Of a stretch of DNA of 64,000 bases, positions 14,693 through 23,773 are shown piece after piece; the stretch's first letter is position 1; every line of letters starts with the position of its first letter. Under the pieces are notes generated by a model, which did no database searches, was not told where the DNA came from, and worked only from the letters and a program-made list of their open reading frames with translations. The position numbers were made by a program, and so were the translations under genes. The stretch comes from UBA1756 sp045222555. Its GTDB lineage: Bacteria > Bacteroidota > Bacteroidia > Bacteroidales > WCHB1-69. Location of the stretch: assembly GCA_045222555.1 (NCBI GenBank), contig JBGUYY010000117.1, forward strand, positions 1 through 64,000. The letters run 5' to 3'.

Positions 14693-17419
14693 TTAGTAAT
14701 TTTCTCTAAAGTCTTTTTTCTTATTCCACTTGAGATCCTGTAACACAGAGGCTTTCACGTTGATGGTGAAGCTCCAGCCGCGCCGGTTGCCGAAGGGGAT
14801 CCAGTTGAATCGCATCTCCCAGCAGTGCAGGTCGCGGTAGATGTCGATGGAGGTGTAGGAGAAGTCTTTCTGCTGGAAGTCATATCCGGTGGTGAAACCA
14901 ATCTTCCATTTTTTTGTGATGTTGAATTCACCGCTGATATTCAGGGTCTGCACAATCTTGCCCGTATGGGCTCTATCAGCATTTTCTTCTGGAATGTTAT
15001 AGAGAGAGTAGAAGGTCGGGTTGATGTAATAGTAAGGATTGTCCTTCACGGTGTAAGCAAAGGTGTAGCTGAGAGTGAGCGACCACGGGTTGCTGAAATC
15101 GGGCCTCTTGGAGGGCATTCCCAACGTGTTTTCGGTGAACAGCGGATCTTGCTGGGTCTGCTGTTGCTCCTGTTCCTTTTGCTTCTTCTCCTTTTTCCCT
15201 CTGAAGTAATCGTTGTTGAGGGTCCAGTTCAGACTTAGGCTGAGGTCGGAGTTGGAGAATCGCATCAGCCGGTGGTTTTCTTTCCACTCGGTGCGGTTGA
15301 TACGGATGCCCTGTTCATTGTAACAGTAGGGATCGAAGGCGACATAGAAGGTGATATAGAGCTGTTTGAACAGGGTGGTACGTCCCGATATCGTGAGTGG
15401 CGACCAGCGCATGGAGTCGGCGGCAAAGTCGTAGTAGCAGCCTACGGTCAGGTTGTCAAGCAGTACGATTTTCTTCATGCCGGTGATGGTATCCTTGCGC
15501 GACCGTACCTTCATCTCCACATTGTTGGCGATGTTGAGTCTTGCAATGGCCGAGGTGCGCGTGCCCACACCGCCATAAATGGAGTTGGCGAAGTAGGAGT
15601 ATGAGACCATTTCACCCGTCAGCGGGTTGAAGTACTCCCCGTAGGTATTGCCGCTCAGGTTGGGCGAGTAGGTGAAACTCAGCACAGGCGACATCACATG
15701 CCTCAACGCCGGCCCTTTTTCTTTTTTCGATTGGTAGAGGAAGTAGATTTTAGTGGTGAGGGAGGTGGATATGCTGATGTCGTGCAGGGCATAGAAGTTG
15801 CGCTCCAGGATACGGTTGACATAATAGGTGGAGACATCCTCCTGCACGATGGAGTCGAACTCCTGCCGCTCGCGTTGCAGGTACCATTTCTCGGTGAGGT
15901 TGATGTTGGTGTTCCAGTTGATGAGCTTCGCAATTTTGATGGGAATGGTGATGGGAATGGAGTGCCGCACTCCGAACTGCAGCTGCTGCCATGTCTCCGG
16001 TTTCAAAATCAGGGAGTCCTGTGTGGCGAGTTGGTTGGTGAGCTGCGAGGTCCATTTCATGGAAATGTTGTCGTACCACTTCAGCTTCGATTTGCTTTTC
16101 TTTCGGAAAGGATAGAATTGGTTGACCGACATGCTCATATCTGGCAGGGCGAGGTTTACCTGTCCAGTCTTGGTGTTCTGCGTGTAGGATGCCGTTATGT
16201 CCACAAAGAATACGCCTTTGGCACTGGTGGAGAGGTTAAGTTTGGAGGTGTATTGGTTGGAAAGATAGTCTTGTACACTGGAGGGGTTGTATTTGTTGAA
16301 GGTGCTGCTCACAATGTCCACATGGGCTGAAAAACGGGTGGTGGGGTGCGACTTGGCATCCTGCTTGTGTTCCCAGTGGATTTTGAAGTCATTGGTGCCG
16401 TAACGTGTGTTGTTGAGCTTCTCGCCAAAGAAGTTCTGGGCGAACCCCAAATTGATATTACCGATACATTTGTACCGTACTACATAGTTGGAACGCAGCT
16501 TCACCGCCCAGCTGCCGTTGGTGTAGATGTCACCGGCCAGTAGCAAGTCGAAGTTGTCGCTGATGCCAAAGTAATACCCTAAGTTTTCAAGGTAGAAACC
16601 GCGATTGGAGGTGTTGCCGATGGTGGGCATGATAACGCCGGAACGGCGTCCTTTTTGGATGGGGAAGTAGCCGAAGGGGATGGCAATGGGGGTCGGAATG
16701 CCGCCAAAACTCAAATATGCCGGTCCTGTCACAATCTTATCATCCGGGATGACTTTCGCCTTGGTGAAGGCAATTTCAAAGTGCGGATGGTCCAACTCGC
16801 AGGTGGTGTACTTTCCTCTGCGGATAAAGGAGGTGTTGTCGTCCAACTTCTTCACCTTTTCTCCATGAATATACCCCTCTCCCTCCACCGTGATGACATG
16901 GCTGATGATGCCCTTCGTGGTCTGGAAGTTGTACTTGATTTCCTGCGCTTTGAAAAAGGTCTCCCCCTGCTTGAAAGTGGGATAGCCATGCACATTCCCC
17001 GACGAGTCGGCGATGCCCGTGGCATAGAGCTCCTGATCCTCAAATCCGATCTGGATGAAATCAGCCCGCAGCTCAAGGTCGTCGTAATACACTACCGCAT
17101 TTCCAAAAAGATAGGTGATGCGGTTTTTCAAATCCACCACAATGGAGTCCTGAGCCTCGTAAGTGACTCGTTTTTCGATGGCATCGCGGGAGATTTTTTT
17201 GTAAACAGTGTCGGAATGGACGGTCGTATCGCGCAAAACCACCGAATCTGGAAGCTCAGCAAATGCCGAACTATCGGCCTCTATTTCAGGAGATAGTAGA
17301 CTGTCGGGCGGGTTTTCAGTAACGTTTTGTGCAGGTAAAATAAAGGGTAATACACTGATAATCATTGCGATAAAATATCGCAATATAAGTAACAATCGGC
17401 CGTTGATTATTATTGACAT
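14693..17419 (-). CDS. lptD: LptD/OstA-like outer-membrane assembly protein
   Basis: 908 residues. A signal peptide (about 1-30, ending LPAQ) is followed by an N-terminal OstA-like domain with the repeating pattern YLFGNAVVYYDDLELRADFI and LYATGIADSSGN. The long C-terminal half (about 230-908) is rich in alternating aromatic strands, as expected for a beta-barrel. Bacteroidetes members are annotated as putative LptD, which inserts LPS into the outer leaflet. A charged KEKKQKEQEQQQTQQ loop lies near 750. The usual partner LptE is not seen nearby. It is divergent from the amidase gene. Confidence 0.8.
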   Translation of the reverse strand: MSIIINGRLLLILRYFIAMIISVLPFILPAQNVTENPPDSLLSPEIEADSSAFAELPDSVVLRDTTVHSDTVYKKISRDAIEKRVTYEAQDSIVVDLKNRITYLFGNAVVYYDDLELRADFIQIGFEDQELYATGIADSSGNVHGYPTFKQGETFFKAQEIKYNFQTTKGIISHVITVEGEGYIHGEKVKKLDDNTSFIRRGKYTTCELDHPHFEIAFTKAKVIPDDKIVTGPAYLSFGGIPTPIAIPFGYFPIQKGRRSGVIMPTIGNTSNRGFYLENLGYYFGISDNFDLLLAGDIYTNGSWAVKLRSNYVVRYKCIGNINLGFAQNFFGEKLNNTRYGTNDFKIHWEHKQDAKSHPTTRFSAHVDIVSSTFNKYNPSSVQDYLSNQYTSKLNLSTSAKGVFFVDITASYTQNTKTGQVNLALPDMSMSVNQFYPFRKKSKSKLKWYDNISMKWTSQLTNQLATQDSLILKPETWQQLQFGVRHSIPITIPIKIAKLINWNTNINLTEKWYLQRERQEFDSIVQEDVSTYYVNRILERNFYALHDISISTSLTTKIYFLYQSKKEKGPALRHVMSPVLSFTYSPNLSGNTYGEYFNPLTGEMVSYSYFANSIYGGVGTRTSAIARLNIANNVEMKVRSRKDTITGMKKIVLLDNLTVGCYYDFAADSMRWSPLTISGRTTLFKQLYITFYVAFDPYCYNEQGIRINRTEWKENHRLMRFSNSDLSLSLNWTLNNDYFRGKKEKKQKEQEQQQTQQDPLFTENTLGMPSKRPDFSNPWSLTLSYTFAYTVKDNPYYYINPTFYSLYNIPEENADRAHTGKIVQTLNISGEFNITKKWKIGFTTGYDFQQKDFSYTSIDIYRDLHCWEMRFNWIPFGNRRGWSFTINVKASVLQDLKWNKKKDFRENY

Positions 17420-17456
17420 CAGTGATTATGCAGGTTATATTTTTATAATATTTTTG

Positions 17457-17464
17457 TAACTTTG
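17457..17464 (+). promoter_or_regulatory. -7 element of the amidase gene
   Basis: TAACTTTG, an exact TAnnTTTG match, 35 bases before the ATG at 17500. It lies 10 bases from the oppositely directed element of the lptD-like gene. Confidence 0.65.
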
Positions 17465-17474
17465 AAAAAAGCAC

Positions 17475-17482
17475 CAAAATTA
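17475..17482 (-). promoter_or_regulatory. -7 element of the lptD-like gene
   Basis: TAATTTTG on the minus strand, 55 bases before the ATG at 17419. The element faces the amidase promoter, so the polymerase footprints of the two genes must overlap. Confidence 0.5.
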
Positions 17483-17499
17483 CACAATTTTTGCCCACT

Positions 17500-18717
17500 A
17501 TGAACAAGAAAATTTTCTTTTTATTATTCGCACTGCTCTCTTTTTGCATCATGCCCGCCTATCCACAGGCTAAAGATGCCATCAAGAAGATTGTGATTGA
17601 CGCAGGACATGGGGGCAAAGATGCTGGTGCCGTGGGTGCCAAGAGCAAGGAGAAGGACATCACCCTTACCCTCGCCCTTGAGATTGGGAAAAGAATCAAG
17701 GAGAAATGCCCTGATGTGGAAATCTACTATACCCGAACCACCGATGTCTATCCTACGGTGCAGGGCAGATGTGTTTTCGCCAACAACAAAAACGCGGATC
17801 TTTTCATCAGTATCCACTGCAACGCCGCCGAGAACCACGATGCCCGCGGAGTGGAAACCTACGTGATGGGTCTTGACAAATCAGAGCACAGTTTGGAGGT
17901 CGCTCGCCGCGAAAATGCCTCCATTCTTCTGGAAGACGACTATAAGTCCACTTATGGAGACTTCAATCCTAGCTCCCCCGAATCGTACGTCATCTTCTCT
18001 CTGTACGCCAATGCCTATCTCGACCGTTCCACCAAATTCGCGGCCAAGGTGCAGCGCAACCTCGTCGCCGCCACCTCCTTCCCCGACCGGCACGTGCGAC
18101 AGGGCATCTACTGGGTGCTTCACTCTGTAGCTATGCCCAGCATCCTCATTGAGTTTGGCTTCATTTCCAACCCCACCGAGGAGGCTAAGCTGAACGACGC
18201 CGACATGCAGGGCAAAATGGCAGAAGCCGTTGCCTGCGCTTTCCAAGAATATAAAAACGAGATGGAAGGAAAAACTACGCCGGCCACCGACAACAAGAAC
18301 AAAGATAAAGACAATGCAGGAGAGAAGGATAAGGCAGGGGAGAAGGAAAAGGCTGGCGATGAACAGAAGGCTAACAACGCGGTGGCTACCATCGACAACA
18401 AAGCTGCCACCTCCACGGAGGCCAACAACAACAGCAAGGCGCAGAGTGATCCCAACAGCGGTATCCGTTTCAAAGTGCAGCTTTTCGCAACCCCCGACAA
18501 AATTGCCGTCACCGACCAGCGCTTTTCAGGCCTCGAACAGATGGACTGCTATTACGAGAATTCCATGTGGAAATACACCTCCGGCAATGCCACCACCTAT
18601 GCCGAAGCGCAGAAACTGCTCACCGCAGCAAAAGCCAAGTTTCCCGATGCCTTCATTATCAGCTTCCAAGACGGTAAGAAAATCCCTGTTTCAGAAGCTC
18701 GGAAATTGGCGCAATAG
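17500..18717 (+). CDS. N-acetylmuramoyl-L-alanine amidase with SPOR-like tail
   Basis: 405 residues from the ATG at 17500; a TTG nine bases earlier would add only three residues. Signal peptide 1-23. The amidase_3 domain (about 28-235) shows the zinc-binding and catalytic blocks VIDAGHGGKDAGAVG, FISIHCNAAEN and SILIEFGFISNP. It cleaves the bond between MurNAc and the stem peptide during cell separation. A Lys/Asp/Ala-rich linker (about 255-310) follows, then a SPOR-like domain (about 322-400, FKVQLFATPDKIAV) that would bind denuded septal glycan. A division role is therefore likely. Confidence 0.93.
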   Translation: MNKKIFFLLFALLSFCIMPAYPQAKDAIKKIVIDAGHGGKDAGAVGAKSKEKDITLTLALEIGKRIKEKCPDVEIYYTRTTDVYPTVQGRCVFANNKNADLFISIHCNAAENHDARGVETYVMGLDKSEHSLEVARRENASILLEDDYKSTYGDFNPSSPESYVIFSLYANAYLDRSTKFAAKVQRNLVAATSFPDRHVRQGIYWVLHSVAMPSILIEFGFISNPTEEAKLNDADMQGKMAEAVACAFQEYKNEMEGKTTPATDNKNKDKDNAGEKDKAGEKEKAGDEQKANNAVATIDNKAATSTEANNNSKAQSDPNSGIRFKVQLFATPDKIAVTDQRFSGLEQMDCYYENSMWKYTSGNATTYAEAQKLLTAAKAKFPDAFIISFQDGKKIPVSEARKLAQ

Positions 18718-18756
18718 TTTTTTTTGAAAAAAACGCCGAGGTATTGCATTTTTAAG

Positions 18757-18764
18757 TATCTTTG
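18757..18764 (+). promoter_or_regulatory. -7 element of the dksA-like gene
   Basis: TATCTTTG, an exact TAnnTTTG match, 20 bases before the ATG at 18785. The mRNA leader would be only about a dozen bases. Confidence 0.65.
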
Positions 18765-18784
18765 CACCTCAAAAATGTGAAGTT

Positions 18785-19168
18785 ATGGAAGAGAAACAAC
18801 CCGTAAGATATTCCGATGAGGAATTGGCAGAGTTTAAAGCTTTGATAGAAAAGAAGTTAAAGGAAGCCCGCGAGGGTCTTGAGGTTTATATGGAAGCCTG
18901 CAACAACGCTGGCAACGATACCATGGATACCTCCCCGACCTTCAAGGTGCTGGAAGAAGGCAGTCAGGTGCTGGCCAAAGAGGAGAACGCCCAACAGGCC
19001 GCTCGCCTCTTCAAGTACATCAAGAACTTGGAGGCCGCCCTCATGCGCATCGAGAACAAGACCTATGGCATCTGCCGCGTCACAGGTAAGCTCATCCCCA
19101 AGGAGAGATTGCTCAGCGTGCCCCATGCCACTATGTGTATCGAAGCAAAGCTGGACTCTAAAAAATAA
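18785..19168 (+). CDS. TraR/DksA-family zinc-finger protein
   Basis: 127 residues. A helical N-terminal coiled-coil (about 10-80) precedes a C-terminal zinc-finger-like region, YGICRVTGKLIPKERLLSV, then ATMCIEAK. Only two of the four usual zinc cysteines remain, as is common in Bacteroidetes members. DksA proteins bind RNA polymerase in the secondary channel and tune transcription with ppGpp. The gene is followed 8 bases later by lspA, a pairing often seen in this phylum. Confidence 0.9.
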   Translation: MEEKQPVRYSDEELAEFKALIEKKLKEAREGLEVYMEACNNAGNDTMDTSPTFKVLEEGSQVLAKEENAQQAARLFKYIKNLEAALMRIENKTYGICRVTGKLIPKERLLSVPHATMCIEAKLDSKK

Positions 19169-19176
19169 TCACGGTC

Positions 19177-19815
19177 GTGAAGAAAAGTCTGAAACTCGCA
19201 ATTACCGCCATTGCGATGGTCGTGGTGTGCGTGCTGCTCGACCAGTGGCTGAAACTCTGGGTGGTGCACCACATGCAGCTCGGCGAGATGCGCCCCCTCC
19301 TCGGAGAATGGTTCAACCTGCATTATGTCCAAAACAAGGGCATGGCCTTCGGCATGAGCTGGGGCGACAATTTTGGCAAATTGGCCCTCTCGCTCCTCCG
19401 CATCGGCGTGGTGGGCTATCTTATCTATTATCTTTGGAAAAAAATCAAGAATAATGCCATCAGCACCACCGCGGTGGTCATTCTTACACTGATTGTGGCC
19501 GGTGCCATCGGCAATATCATCGATTCGGCCTTTTATGGCATGGCCCTCGGCGTGGGCGACCCCCGCTTCATGTACGGCAGCGTCGTGGATATGATCTATG
19601 TCAGGCTGTTCATGTTGCCTGATTGGGTGCCGGGCTTCGGTGGCGAATATTTTTTCCCCGCCATCTTCAACTTCGCAGATGCGTGCGTCACAGTGGGCAT
19701 TTTCGCCATGATCATCTTTTATAAGCAATTCTTCAAAGATGAAAAAAAGAAAGAGGAGCCTTCCGTAGAGGAAAAGGCTCCTGAATCTTCTGTCGAATCT
19801 GCACAGCAGAACTAA
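19177..19815 (+). CDS. lspA: lipoprotein signal peptidase LspA
   Basis: 212 residues, starting with GTG. This aspartyl protease cuts prolipoproteins before the lipidated Cys in the inner membrane. Four membrane segments are visible. The catalytic aspartates lie in GAIGNIIDSAF and FNFADACV, and the family marker VQNKGMAFGM is present. Relative to E. coli LspA there is an insertion after the first Asp, as in other Bacteroidetes. A charged C-terminal tail (KKKEEPSVEEKAPESS) is encoded by a stretch that also forms the terminator hairpin of the convergent operon. Confidence 0.95.
   Translation: MKKSLKLAITAIAMVVVCVLLDQWLKLWVVHHMQLGEMRPLLGEWFNLHYVQNKGMAFGMSWGDNFGKLALSLLRIGVVGYLIYYLWKKIKNNAISTTAVVILTLIVAGAIGNIIDSAFYGMALGVGDPRFMYGSVVDMIYVRLFMLPDWVPGFGGEYFFPAIFNFADACVTVGIFAMIIFYKQFFKDEKKKEEPSVEEKAPESSVESAQQN
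19754..19782 (-). terminator. intrinsic terminator inside the lspA 3' end
   Basis: AGGAGCCTT (19754-19762) pairs with AAGGCTCCT (19774-19782). On the minus strand the hairpin is followed by CTTTCTTTTTTT, a good T-tract. It would end transcripts of the dsbD/SPOR-like operon, whose last stop codon is at 19819. The same bases encode the LspA tail. Confidence 0.75.
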
Positions 19816-19818
19816 ATA

Positions 19819-20229
19819 TTATTCTTCCATAAAACTGGAGATTTTCCGTGAATCGCGGGTGACGAACGCCCCCGGGTAACTGCCGATGATTTTCATCAGC
19901 ACGCCGTATGCGGCATGGCGGGTGGTGAAATTTCCGATTTTTACCTTGTGATTGGGCTCGGCAAACACCGAATAGGCTTCGGCATGGATGCCATTGTTCG
20001 TCAAGAAAGCGTTGAGGCTTTTCACCACCTCCTGCGCCTTGCTGCCCGACTCTTCGCCCGACAACGCCACCACCTGAATCACATACACCTCTACCTTCCC
20101 GACATGGCGGCATGACTCTTTGTACTTTTGCTCCGTCAGGGAGACACTCTCCTCTACATCATACTGCACCGACTGCCCGAAAAGCAAGGCCGGAATGAGG
20201 AGGGTCCATAAGATGAAAATCTTTTTCAT
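19819..20229 (-). CDS. small exported SPOR-like protein
   Basis: 136 residues. A signal peptide (about 1-19, ending LLFGQ) precedes a region (about 45-125) with the alternating pattern of a SPOR domain: VYVIQVVALSGEES, LNAFLTNNGIHAEAYSV, HKVKIGNFTTRHAAYGVLMK and GAFVTRD. SPOR domains bind glycan strands without stem peptides at division sites. The start codon lies 8 bases after the dsbD stop, so both are on one mRNA. The fold is inferred from pattern and length. Confidence 0.65.
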   Translation of the reverse strand: MKKIFILWTLLIPALLFGQSVQYDVEESVSLTEQKYKESCRHVGKVEVYVIQVVALSGEESGSKAQEVVKSLNAFLTNNGIHAEAYSVFAEPNHKVKIGNFTTRHAAYGVLMKIIGSYPGAFVTRDSRKISSFMEE

Positions 20230-20237
20230 GGGATCAA

Positions 20238-22319
20238 TTATTTGGAAGCGTTTCCGTGTTTCTCCTTGTAAGCTTTCAAACCCTCATTCAGGAAAGCCTT
20301 GTACTTGTTGACATCCAGCTCATAATGGGTGGGACCTGCCAGCACCGATCCATCTTCGTCGATGATGAAGTAGCAGGGCTGGGAGTTTTCGCGGTAGATT
20401 TTCTGGCTGATGTACATGTTCTTCTTCCCTAACAGCGTGATCTCCTTGCCCTTGTCATCGGTAATGCGGTCTTCTGGTAAAAGTTTGATGACTTTGTCGT
20501 CCACATACAGTGCACAGACGATGAATTCGGTGGAGAATTTGGCGCGGATGTCCTCGTCTCTCCATACTTTGGCTTCCACATGGCGGCAGTTGGTGCAGCC
20601 GTGGCCGGTGAAGTCGATGAAGATGGGCTTGTGCAATTTTTTGGACATGCGGAGAGCCTGATCGTAATCGAAATAACCTTTCAGACCATGCGGAAGCTCC
20701 AGCAGGTCGGCATAGTGGGGCTCTTCCATTTGATCCTTGTTCTGCATCTCGGTGAGGGCGAATTTGGTCTCTTCACGCACCACTTTGTGCAGGTCGAAGT
20801 CGTGGGTCTCCACAGGCGGCAACCAGCCGGAAATGGCGTTCAAAGGCGCGCCGAACATACCAGGAATCATATACACTACAAAGGTGAAGACGAAGATGGC
20901 AGTGGTGAAACGCACCCAGCTCTTCTGTACCGGCATCTCCGGGTCGGCAGGGAAGCGAATCTTGCCAATCAGGTAAAGTCCCAACAGTGTGAACAGCACA
21001 ATCCAGAAGGCAAGATAAATTTCACGGTCCAAAATGCCCCAGTGGTAGGTCTGGTCAGGCACGTTGATAAACTTCAGGGCGAAAGCCAACTCGATGAAGG
21101 CCAAGATTACCTTCAGCGTGTTCATCCAGCCACCAGATTTCGGGGTTTTCTTCAACAATCCTGGGAATAGGGCGAACAGTGTGAACGGAACGGCAATACC
21201 CAGTGAGAACCCCAACATACCGATGATGGGCTTGATGATGGAACCGCCCGCCGCGTTCAGCGCCACAGCACCGGCAATCGGCAACGTGCAGGAGAAAGAG
21301 ACCAGCACGAGCGTCAAAGCCATGAAAAACACGCCAATAACACCGCCTTTGTTTTCGCTTTTCGCCGACTTGTTCACCCATTTGCTCGGCAGTGTAATTT
21401 CAAAGTAACCGAGCATGGAGATGGCGAAAATGATGAAGATGATGGCGAAAATAATGTTGAGCACCCAGCCGGTACTCAACTCGTTGGCCGCCGCGGGACC
21501 GAAAACTGCTGAAAAGACAATGCCAATCACCACAAAAATCACCACAATGGAAAGACCATAGATGAGCGCAAGCCCCTTGCCCTTACCACCCTGTTTGGTG
21601 AAGTACGACACGGTCATCGGAATCATCGGGAATACACAGGGCATCAGCAGACCGATGAGCCCTGAAAGAATGGAGGCCAGGAAGAACAGCCACATCGACT
21701 CTTCTTTCTCCTCCTTTTCAGCCACTTGCACCTTCTTTATCGTAGCTTTTTTGTGCTGACTTATCTCTTTGTCCGCATTGTTGAGCGTTTTTGCTGCGTT
21801 GTTCTCCACCTCTTCCTCCGTCATGGTCTTGCCCTCCGTCTGGCTTGCTTTTCCTTGGAAGGGTTTGATGGTGAACTTGAAATGCTCCTCTATCAGCTGG
21901 CATTGGGTGGAGCAGGTCTGTCCGTTGATGACACCAGTGATGGTAAATGCTTTAGTAGTATCTAAGATGGTGATTTTCTGAGTGAAAGTCACTTTGTTGT
22001 AAAAGCAGTAGTAGGTGGTGGGGGTGCCCATGCTTTCATCTATGCCACTCTTGGGGGTCGGCTCCTGCGTTTTGCCCTTCAACTTGTATTTGGGGGATGG
22101 GTCAAATTCTATGGTAGTGGGGATTTCAAAGCCGTCGCCGTGTTTGATGGCAAACAGATGCCAGTCTTTGGCGATGGTGGCTGTGAATTTCAACGTTGCC
22201 TCCGTGGCTGATGTCTGCGTTACGGTGTATTTCCAGGTGACAGGTTTGTCGCTGTTTTGTGCGAAAGCGGTAAAGCAGCCTATCAGGCAGAGGATGAGGG
22301 TCAGAAGGTGTTTTTTCAT
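20238..22319 (-). CDS. dsbD: thiol:disulfide interchange protein DsbD
   Basis: 693 residues from the ATG at 22319, which begins a good signal peptide (MKKHLLTLILCLIGCFTAFA). Three parts follow. A periplasmic N-terminal domain (about 25-190) contains the cysteine-bearing motif GQTCSTQCQLI. Eight or so membrane segments (about 215-500) include GLLMPCVFPMIPMTVSYF and SFSCTLPIAG, each with one redox Cys. A C-terminal thioredoxin domain has the active site GHGCTNCRH (about 573). DsbD carries reducing power from the cytoplasm to exported proteins. It forms an operon with the SPOR-like gene. Confidence 0.94.
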   Translation of the reverse strand: MKKHLLTLILCLIGCFTAFAQNSDKPVTWKYTVTQTSATEATLKFTATIAKDWHLFAIKHGDGFEIPTTIEFDPSPKYKLKGKTQEPTPKSGIDESMGTPTTYYCFYNKVTFTQKITILDTTKAFTITGVINGQTCSTQCQLIEEHFKFTIKPFQGKASQTEGKTMTEEEVENNAAKTLNNADKEISQHKKATIKKVQVAEKEEKEESMWLFFLASILSGLIGLLMPCVFPMIPMTVSYFTKQGGKGKGLALIYGLSIVVIFVVIGIVFSAVFGPAAANELSTGWVLNIIFAIIFIIFAISMLGYFEITLPSKWVNKSAKSENKGGVIGVFFMALTLVLVSFSCTLPIAGAVALNAAGGSIIKPIIGMLGFSLGIAVPFTLFALFPGLLKKTPKSGGWMNTLKVILAFIELAFALKFINVPDQTYHWGILDREIYLAFWIVLFTLLGLYLIGKIRFPADPEMPVQKSWVRFTTAIFVFTFVVYMIPGMFGAPLNAISGWLPPVETHDFDLHKVVREETKFALTEMQNKDQMEEPHYADLLELPHGLKGYFDYDQALRMSKKLHKPIFIDFTGHGCTNCRHVEAKVWRDEDIRAKFSTEFIVCALYVDDKVIKLLPEDRITDDKGKEITLLGKKNMYISQKIYRENSQPCYFIIDEDGSVLAGPTHYELDVNKYKAFLNEGLKAYKEKHGNASK

Positions 22320-22356
22320 CGTTTTATTTTTGTGTGATGAATATTGTTTAAGTTGG

Positions 22357-22364
22357 CAAAAATA
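22357..22364 (-). promoter_or_regulatory. -7 element of dsbD
   Basis: TATTTTTG on the minus strand, 38 bases before the ATG at 22319. An upstream in-frame ATG at 22379 lies beyond this element, which supports the shorter protein. Confidence 0.6.
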
Positions 22365-22411
22365 CACAATTTTTCCCAATATGTGGGTTTCAATCGGAAG
22401 ATTGTCGTGGG

Positions 22412-23695
22412 TTACAGGCGGCCGTCGATGATTTCTTTCGGCAGAATGCCCTTCACATCGTACACCACGCCGTTTTCAGAGCGCAGGAACTGCCGGATGT
22501 CGAGCTGGCGGAACTGTTGATGAGCGACGGCAAGGATGACAGTATCAAACTGTTTTTCCAGTGATTTCGGGTCACCGGAGGTGATGTCAATGCCGTATTC
22601 CCTGCGTGCCTTTTCGGGGTCGGCCCACGGGTCGTAGATGGTGATGTTGCGGGTGTATTCGGTGAGGGTGGAGTAGATGTCCACTACGCGGGTGTTGCGG
22701 ATGTCGGGACAGTTCTCCTTGAAGGTGAAGCCGAGGATAAGGATCTTGGCATCTTTCACCATCACGCCTTTCTTGTTCATCAGTTTGATGGCGCAGTTGG
22801 CCACATAGTCGCCCATGCCGTCGTTGAGGCGACGGGCTGCCGACATTACGCGGGGCAGCACGCCATACACCTGTGCTTTCTGGATGAGGTAGTAGGGGTC
22901 CACGCTGATGCAGTGTCCGCCTACAAGGCCGGGCGATAGTTTGATGAAGTTCCATTTCGAAGCGGCCGCCTCAATCACATCGTGCGTGTCGATACCCATG
23001 GCGTTGAAGATCTTGGCCAACTCATTCATGAAGGCGATGTTCACGTCGCGCTGCGAGTTTTCGATGATCTTGGAGGCTTCGGCCACGCGGATGGAGCTGG
23101 CCTTGTGGGTGCCGTTCACCAATACACTGTTGTACAGCTGGTCCACGAAGTCGGCAATTTCGGGTGTTGAGCCGGAGGTCACCTTCTTGATTTTCTCCAC
23201 GGTATGTTCTTTGTCGCCCGGGTTGATACGTTCGGGTGAGTAACCGGCGAAAAAGTCGCGGTTGAAGGTCAGTCCTGACACTTTTTCCACCACGGGCAGG
23301 CACTCCTCTTCGGTGACACCGGGATAGACGGTGGATTCATAGATCACCACATCCCCTTTGGAAATCACTTTTCCGACGGTTGTGCTGGCTCCGATGAGCG
23401 GGGAGAGGTCGGGGTGGTTGTTGTGGTCCACGGGGGTGGGAACGGCCACGATATAGACGTTGCAGGAGCGGATCTCCTCCAAGTTGTCGGTGCATCGGAA
23501 GCCGTTTTCGAGGGCCTTTTTCAGCAGCTCATCGTCCACTTCTCGGGTGGAGTCGTGGCCGCTCATCAGTTCTTCCACGCGGTGTCGATTCTGATCGAAA
23601 CCGATGGTGGGATATTGGGTGGAGAAGAGGCGGGCGAGGGGAAGTCCCACATAGCCCAGCCCAATGACGGCAATGCGTGTGGGTTGGTTGTTCAT
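22412..23695 (-). CDS. UDP-sugar (HexNAc) 6-dehydrogenase
   Basis: 427 residues of the UDP-glucose/GDP-mannose dehydrogenase family. The Rossmann motif AVIGLGYVGLPLA is at about 9-21. TVYPGVTEEECLPV, AGYSPERINPGD and AEASKIIENSQRDVNIA follow, and the catalytic Cys262 lies in GGHCISVDPYY. The sequence is of the TviB/WbpO type, which oxidises UDP-N-acetylhexosamine to the uronic acid for capsule or O-antigen. It stands alone here: no other polysaccharide genes are adjacent, so the exact sugar is uncertain. Confidence 0.9.
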   Translation of the reverse strand: MNNQPTRIAVIGLGYVGLPLARLFSTQYPTIGFDQNRHRVEELMSGHDSTREVDDELLKKALENGFRCTDNLEEIRSCNVYIVAVPTPVDHNNHPDLSPLIGASTTVGKVISKGDVVIYESTVYPGVTEEECLPVVEKVSGLTFNRDFFAGYSPERINPGDKEHTVEKIKKVTSGSTPEIADFVDQLYNSVLVNGTHKASSIRVAEASKIIENSQRDVNIAFMNELAKIFNAMGIDTHDVIEAAASKWNFIKLSPGLVGGHCISVDPYYLIQKAQVYGVLPRVMSAARRLNDGMGDYVANCAIKLMNKKGVMVKDAKILILGFTFKENCPDIRNTRVVDIYSTLTEYTRNITIYDPWADPEKARREYGIDITSGDPKSLEKQFDTVILAVAHQQFRQLDIRQFLRSENGVVYDVKGILPKEIIDGRL

Positions 23696-23711
23696 CGTTC
23701 AAAATTTGCTG

Positions 23712-23719
23712 CAAAAGTA
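23712..23719 (-). promoter_or_regulatory. -7 element of the UDP-sugar dehydrogenase gene
   Basis: TACTTTTG on the minus strand, 17 bases before the ATG at 23695. It overlaps the T-tract of the terminator of the upstream exbD operon. Confidence 0.55.
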
Positions 23720-23725
23720 CAAAAA

Positions 23726-23750
23726 AAAGAGACTGTTTGGCAGTCTCTTT
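23726..23750 (-). terminator. intrinsic terminator of the exbB-exbD operon
   Basis: AAAGAGACTG (23726-23735) pairs with CAGTCTCTTT (23741-23750) around a 5-base loop. On the minus strand it is followed by a run of eight T. It lies 24 bases after the last exbD stop codon. Confidence 0.85.
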
Positions 23751-23773
23751 AATATCTTTATCAAAGGATGTTG

